Shown: one piece after another, positions 46,301 through 64,000 of the stretch
Layout: the number at the start of each line of letters is the position of its first letter
How positions within the stretch are numbered: position 1 is the first letter of the stretch
Made by a program: the position numbers and the translations under genes
Notes under the pieces: model-generated
The model's input: only the letters and a program-made list of their open reading frames with translations
The model's database searches: none
What the model was told of the DNA's origin: nothing
Origin: Misgurnus anguillicaudatus
Lineage: Eukaryota > Chordata > Actinopteri > Cypriniformes > Cobitidae
Assembly: GCF_027580225.2 (NCBI RefSeq)
Contig: NC_073356.2
Span: 15,591,501 to 15,655,500, forward strand
Reading direction: 5' to 3'
DNA: 64,000 nt

Positions 46301-46539
46301 ATGATAGAGGGATGTATCAACAATTCTTAGTTAAGGTAATAACATATTTTAATCTTGAAAATGAGTAGACTATTCCTTTAAGCTGGGTTTTCACATCTAT
46401 GCATTGTGGTTTGAATCTCCTCCTATGCTCCTCCAGGTCAGAGATGGCGCTAATGAGCATCAGTCGCGCTCTGCTTCAGCTGCTGTCTTACTGTGGTATC
46501 ATCACGCTGGACCAGGATGTGTATCAATATCTGAAATGA
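34337..46539 (+). CDS. adck5: adck5, mitochondrial UbiB/ADCK-family atypical kinase; complete gene
   Basis: ADCK5 is a member of the UbiB/ABC1 (COQ8-related) protein-kinase-like family, predicted mitochondrial; its substrate is unknown. Fifteen exons: 34337-34363, 36224-36315, 36446-36595, 37684-37759, 38064-38264, 38388-38528, 38635-38748, 39404-39535, 39618-39701, 39792-39873, 41640-41718, 41802-41893, 44956-45208, 45463-45579, 46437-46539. They give 580 codons plus TGA; human ADCK5 is about the same length. Features in order: Arg-rich, acid-poor N-terminus fitting a mitochondrial presequence; hydrophobic segment at residues 51-69; KxGQ motif (K148-Q151); Ala-rich nucleotide loop AAAS (208-211); VAVK lysine 229; catalytic HADPHPGN (Asp361, Asn366); DHG in place of DFG (383-385). 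All key residues are present. The gene is head to head with ctdp1 and tail to tail with cpsf1, the latter as in human. Confidence 0.97.
34364..35054. other. adck5 intron 1, left part
   Basis: No coding or repeat structure recognised beyond AT-rich intron sequence. Confidence 0.5.
35055..35591. mobile_element. fold-back element family C, truncated copy
   Basis: Shares both arms with 42324-43082 (GTGATTTGTATAGTCACAGC at left, CTATACAAATCACAACACAT at right) but lacks the left terminal part. Ends GGGCGTGTTCCTTAA. Confidence 0.8.
36224..36315 (+). CDS. adck5: adck5 exon 2 (mitochondrial presequence)
   Basis: Acceptor CTTCTTCTTCAG then [20 protein letters not shown] and [11 protein letters not shown], donor GTGAGACT. 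Basic, Leu-rich and free of acidic residues, as expected for a mitochondrial targeting sequence. Phase (AG|A) joins exon 3. An overlapping antisense ORF is considered a shadow. Confidence 0.82.
36446..36595 (+). CDS. adck5: adck5 exon 3
   Basis: 150 bases encoding the hydrophobic segment [18 protein letters not shown] followed by [20 protein letters not shown], which matches the membrane-proximal DPRERR segment of human ADCK5. Acceptor CCTCTAG, donor GTAAAGAG. Confidence 0.93.
36944..37655. mobile_element. fold-back element family D, right arm truncated next to adck5 exon 4
   Basis: Starts TTAAAGGAATATTCCATTTT; the left-arm text AGTTTCAAAGGACTATAAAC is mirrored at GTTTATAGTCCTTTGAAACT, where the right arm breaks off at about 37655, some 30 bp before exon 4. 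Second copy at 49388-50885. Confidence 0.82.
37684..37759 (+). CDS. adck5: adck5 exon 4
   Basis: 76 bases encoding [20 protein letters not shown] then RGMDE. Acceptor TTCACATCAG, donor GTAGGTTT. A fold-back transposon arm ends about 30 bp upstream of this acceptor. Confidence 0.93.
38064..38264 (+). CDS. adck5: adck5 exon 5, KxGQ motif
   Basis: 201 bases. Encodes [20 protein letters not shown] and [20 protein letters not shown], the UbiB-specific KxGQ region. Acceptor TTTTGCCAG, donor GTAAGAAG. Confidence 0.95.
38388..38528 (+). CDS. adck5: adck5 exon 6, Ala-rich loop and ATP lysine
   Basis: 141 bases encoding [20 protein letters not shown], then [20 protein letters not shown] and PVAVK. 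Contains the Ala-rich loop that replaces the Gly-rich loop in this family and the conserved lysine. Acceptor TTTTTTCTAG, donor GTGTGTTA. Confidence 0.95.
38635..38748 (+). CDS. adck5: adck5 exon 7
   Basis: 114 bases encoding [20 protein letters not shown] and [13 protein letters not shown]. Acceptor TTTTGTGCAG, donor GTTGGTGT. Confidence 0.95.
39404..39535 (+). CDS. adck5: adck5 exon 8
   Basis: 132 bases encoding [20 protein letters not shown] and [16 protein letters not shown]; the ELDFENEG block is a family hallmark. Acceptor CCTCATAG, donor GTAAGAAC. Confidence 0.95.
39618..39701 (+). CDS. adck5: adck5 exon 9
   Basis: 84 bases encoding [20 protein letters not shown] and RQGLGLKD. Acceptor TCTGTATAG, donor GTGAGTTT. 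Confidence 0.95.
39792..39873 (+). CDS. adck5: adck5 exon 10, catalytic loop
   Basis: 82 bases encoding [19 protein letters not shown]. HxD....N is the catalytic loop (Asp361, Asn366). Ends in phase 1 at donor GTACGATT. A Tc1-like relic and its nested MITE fill the next intron. Confidence 0.95.
40114..40437. mobile_element. TTAA-ended MITE nested in the Tc1 relic
   Basis: Ends TTAAAGCAACACTAAAGA and TTTGGTGTTGCTTTAA, splitting the 5' non-coding part of the Tc1-like element between GGAGTCTTG and GATAATGTGG. Confidence 0.82.
40512..41470 (+). pseudogene. Tc1-like transposase pseudogene
   Basis: The first frame [20 protein letters not shown] ends at a stop after [11 protein letters not shown]. 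The second frame from 40846 keeps [10 protein letters not shown] (first catalytic Asp), [30 protein letters not shown] (second Asp, with a residue lost relative to QQDNDPKH) and [15 protein letters not shown] (Glu). At least one stop, one frameshift and deletions; not functional. Confidence 0.88.
41640..41718 (+). CDS. adck5: adck5 exon 11, metal-binding DHG
   Basis: 79 bases encoding [20 protein letters not shown] and YEHLSKR. DHG replaces DFG. Acceptor CCCATTTCAG, donor GTAAGGTA. Confidence 0.95.
41802..41893 (+). CDS. adck5: adck5 exon 12
   Basis: 92 bases encoding [20 protein letters not shown] and [11 protein letters not shown]. Acceptor CTCTATCAG, donor GTAAAGTA. Confidence 0.94.
42324..43082. 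mobile_element. fold-back element family C, complete copy
   Basis: 759-bp palindromic element, ends TTAAAGGAACACGCCCACAT / ATGTGGGCGTGTTCCTTTAA. Arms of over 300 bases with only scattered mismatches around a centre near 42700. No coding. Confidence 0.9.
43149..43947. mobile_element. TIR element with TAACAAA duplication
   Basis: Ends TAGAGGGTATGCATTGACGT / ACGTCATGTGCATACCCTCTA. TATAACAAA lies directly left of the element and also overlaps the right end, so the duplication is 7-9 bp depending on where the TIR is cut. Hosts a nested hAT-like insertion. Confidence 0.75.
43308..43655. mobile_element. innermost hAT-like MITE of the nested stack
   Basis: Ends CAGAGGTGGACAA / AAAACCTCTG with flanks GTTGATAG (43300-43307) and CTTGATAG (43656-43663), 7 of 8 matching. 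Confidence 0.75.
44414..44780. mobile_element. TTAA-ended MITE
   Basis: Ends TTTAAAGGCGCTCTAAGCGA and TCGCTTAGAGAGCCTTTAA. Located 175 bp upstream of adck5 exon 13. Confidence 0.75.
44956..45208 (+). CDS. adck5: adck5 exon 13
   Basis: 253 bases encoding [60 protein letters not shown] and [13 protein letters not shown], all close to human ADCK5. Acceptor ACATCTCAG, donor GTAAGAGA. Confidence 0.96.
45463..45579 (+). CDS. adck5: adck5 exon 14
   Basis: 117 bases encoding [20 protein letters not shown] and [15 protein letters not shown]. Acceptor TGTTTTAG, donor GTGATGAC. Confidence 0.93.
45652..46381. mobile_element. 730-bp fold-back element in adck5 intron 14
   Basis: Ends TTAAAGGAATAGTCTACTCA / TGAGTAGACTATTCCTTTAA. 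Long arms (over 330 bases) pair around a centre near 46005. Occupies most of the intron and ends 55 bp before exon 15. Confidence 0.9.
46437..46539 (+). CDS. adck5: adck5 exon 15 and stop
   Basis: 103 bases encoding [20 protein letters not shown] and [11 protein letters not shown], then TGA at 46537-46539. Acceptor CTCCTCCAG. The C-terminus YQYL-x resembles that of the human protein. No confident polyadenylation signal was found just downstream. Confidence 0.95.
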
Positions 46540-47690
46540 AGCTTCATTGACCACATACCTCATCATGACACTACTTCAGTGTGCCTAAAGCCTTTAAAAA
46601 AAACCCTGTGAAACACATTTCATGCTGCTTTACACGCACACACAGTGCTTTATCAATGATTTTTCTTTCATTATTCAACCACACTCGGCTCTCAGGAACC
46701 TCTTTCTGTGTGCTTGTACAGTTTTATTTGGATATAAGCGCTGATCTGGTTGTAAAGTACTTTTAAGGGATCGCTGAATTTCTTAATGCTTTCGTGGTTA
46801 AGTGGTTTTATTTATTTGATAAAAGTACACACATTCCAGCATCGTATCGTAGTTTTTGTCCAACTCCATTGACTTGTGTTAGATGTGCTGTGAGGTACGG
46901 TATTACTCCGCGCCGGGAACGTTGTTTGTATTCTTGCAATTGGCAAAGGCGGATTATCGCCACCAACTGGGCTGGAGTGTCTATTATTTAAGCTCTCAGC
47001 GGAAGAATATACGGGTGTGAGGCGTTTGGAAAAATAGGTCCACAAGTTTACAACGAATGCTAAAACACCTGTTGGAAAGCATCTTTTGCAGCGATTTTTG
47101 TGTGAGCATATCAGTGAACACCCCTGACCACTCGGTGAGTTTCACGTCTTTGTAAACGAAAGTTTAATGGATTTTAGGAAGGATTGTTCTAGTGCACCTA
47201 TACACACATTGTAGAGGTGGAAGGTGAAACAACAAACACCCGAAAATTCTCGGGCCAGCATCATATGTCCAAATTTCAGTCAAAACCATTTTATTTCACC
47301 ATAAACAATCTGAAAACAGAGCTTTAAGTGTAAAATACCGAACTTGTCCTTTAAATGGAATTATCAAACAATTTCTCATAACTTGATCTATTTCTCTTGA
47401 AATATTTCAATGCAGTATAGTATTTTATTATGGTATTGACTCTTGACTGCTGAGAATCCTGTGATACTTTATACTTGAAAAGGCTATTTTATCAAATAAG
47501 AGCTGTAAGATGTAGCGAAATTGCCAGGATATTGCAAATGTGCATATCGCAATACACAGTGCAATGGTTTGCAATAGCTGAATATTTTTAATACATCAAA
47601 AAGTTATGCATAGTCGTAGTTTTAGGTCAATGCAGATAGCAGAGAGACTGATGCTTTGTTTTCTTAGAGAGAATGTGAAACATGATGTTA
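46540..47690. other. adck5 3' flank
   Basis: No gene. Contains repeat-like sequence at about 46850-47360 (from CAACTCCATTGACTTGTG to CTTTAAATGGAA). No clear AATAAA in the first kilobase; the adck5 mRNA end is unresolved. Confidence 0.5.
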
Positions 47691-48047
47691 TATGTGACCC
47701 TGAAACCAGTCATAAGGGTCCTTTTTTAATGAGATTTATACATCATCAGAAAGCTGAATAAATATGATTTCCATTGATTGACGGATTGTTAGGAATTAAT
47801 ATTTGGTCGATGTAAAACTATTTATCCACTCACAAAAATAAAGTTTTGATATATGTACGTTAGAAAATTCACAAAATATCTTTAAGGGATATGGGCTTAA
47901 TATCCTAATGATTTTTGGCATAATAATTAATTTTGATCTATGTGTTAATGGCTATTGCTACAAATATACCTGTGCAACTTACGATTTTTTTATTATTCAA
48001 ATTGATTTTACAAACTTAAATACATCCTATGTGAACTGATTCTTGGA
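47691..48047 (+). repeat. interspersed repeat family E, near-complete copy
   Basis: TGTGACCCTGAAACCAGTCA ... GGCTATTGCTACAAATATAC. Same unit, opposite orientation, as the split outer repeat at 41975-44290. Confidence 0.75.
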
Positions 48048-48408
48048 TAACTTTCGTTTCATACAATGAAATTGTACATCTTTATTCTTGTAATTTTTCA
48101 TATTTTAATGTGGCACTGAACACTGTGATAATTTGAAACGCCAGAAATTCATTCTGGGAATAAAAAATGTCATTTTTAACCAAATGATTTTCACAACAGC
48201 TTTCAGTGGAAACAAGTAAAGAATTTATAAGAAAACTTTCATCTATATTCATCCTGCAAAGACATTGATAAAAACTTTTAACCAAAAGCCATTTTACTAC
48301 AGTCAGTAGTTAAAAAAAATGTAATGACTGTGAAGCTGTGTATGGTAAGGCACTGACCTTATTTGTGATGTAAAGCTCAACAATTAGTTTGGGAGTCTGT
48401 CATCAACA

Positions 48409-48990
48409 TTAAAGGTCACGTTCTTCCTGATCCCATTTTTTAAACCCTAGTTAGTGTGTTAATGTTGCTGTTAGAGCATAAATAATACCTGTAAAATTAT
48501 AAAGCTCAAAGTTCACTGCCAGGCGATATATTTTCTTTCTTTCAAAGCCTACAGCGAACGGCCGGTTTGGACTACAGCCCTCCCGAATAAATGACGTCAA
48601 TATAAGAGTGTTTGACTAAACTCCGCCCACAGGAATACGTCAGTCGCCAGCTAAGCACAAACGGCTCTGATAAGCTAAGCTGCTGTCGAATCACAACACA
48701 CTAAACAAACTACACAATCAGAACTCGATATGTATTTCTGAAGGAGGGACTTCATAGAACAAGAAAGACATCAGCCCGTTTAGGACAGTGAAAGCAGCTG
48801 TAAATTGTGTGAAAAATACTGCGTTTTTTACATTGCCCACTGGGAACACAATCATAGCTTCAAAAACACAGATAGAACGGAGGTAAAATCTTCGACATTT
48901 GTGAAAATGTATTTTGAATACAAAGCATTTTAAGAGGCTATATTTGTATTTTTGTTTGATTTTTATTGTGATGAGTTTCAACATGTACGG
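48409..48990. repeat. repeat-like segment at the cpsf1 3' end
   Basis: Starts TTAAAGGTCACGTTCTTCCT and has GC-rich inner part CTACAGCGAACGGCCGGTTT, typical of a fish MITE. Contains the candidate cpsf1 polyadenylation signal. Confidence 0.55.
48962..48967 (-). terminator. candidate cpsf1 polyadenylation signal AATAAA
   Basis: The first AATAAA on the minus strand after the cpsf1 stop, about 215 bases downstream. It lies at the end of a repeat-like segment (48409-48990), so the mRNA end may be repeat-supplied. Inference only. Confidence 0.4.
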
Positions 48991-49180
48991 TCTCGTATCA
49001 TCACATTTTTCTTACAAAATATTCTATGAAACATGACACCAGTTACTTTAGTCCATTTCTTAACACAAAGAAACACATTTTTTGCATGTGCTTTGCTATC
49101 AAAAGAGTGACATAAAACACTTTAAACAATGGGCCAACAGAGAAATCTCCAGACGAATTGGTAGCGAGACCACAAGCTCC

Positions 49181-64000
<14,820 letters not shown>

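Overview
The window is vertebrate nuclear DNA, most likely from a teleost and probably a cyprinid-like fish. Protein-coding sequence is split into many short exons with GT-AG introns. Introns and spacers are AT-rich and packed with fish-type DNA transposons: hAT elements with 8-bp target duplications, Tc1-like relics, TTAA-ended fold-back MITEs, tRNA-derived SINEs and a LINE remnant. There are also long (TA)n, (CA)n and (GA)n tracts. No bacterial, phage or CRISPR features are present. The species is an inference.

Three conserved genes carry nearly all the coding potential. (1) ctdp1 (FCP1, the RNA polymerase II CTD phosphatase) is on the minus strand from the ATG at 31142 down to 2310. Ten exons are present; the last coding exons lie beyond the left edge. 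(2) adck5 (mitochondrial UbiB/ADCK atypical kinase) is on the plus strand, 34337-46539. It is complete in 15 exons with 580 codons. (3) cpsf1 (CPSF160, the scaffold of the pre-mRNA cleavage and polyadenylation factor) is on the minus strand, 64000-49181. Thirty-three exons are present; roughly the first 140 codons are off the right edge.

Layout: ctdp1 and adck5 are head to head across about 3.2 kb (31143-34336) of AT-rich spacer. adck5 and cpsf1 are tail to tail across about 2.6 kb of repeats. In human, ADCK5 and CPSF1 are also convergent neighbours (8q24.3), whereas CTDP1 is on 18q23. ctdp1 and cpsf1 both act in RNA polymerase II transcription and mRNA 3'-end formation. adck5 is functionally unrelated.

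Introns: several elements are defined at base resolution by 8-bp duplications (3630-4703, 6302-7430 with 6631-7212 inside it, 9979-10560, 29336-29777, 57086-57317). adck5 intron 12 holds a multi-level nest of insertions. A hAT-like element at 16837-18456 carries a decayed RecQ-like helicase exon. A 965-bp TIR element at 14767-15731 carries an unrecognised short ORF. Exon boundaries were set by hand from splice sites, reading-frame phase and similarity to the human proteins as remembered. UTR ends and transcription starts are not resolved.
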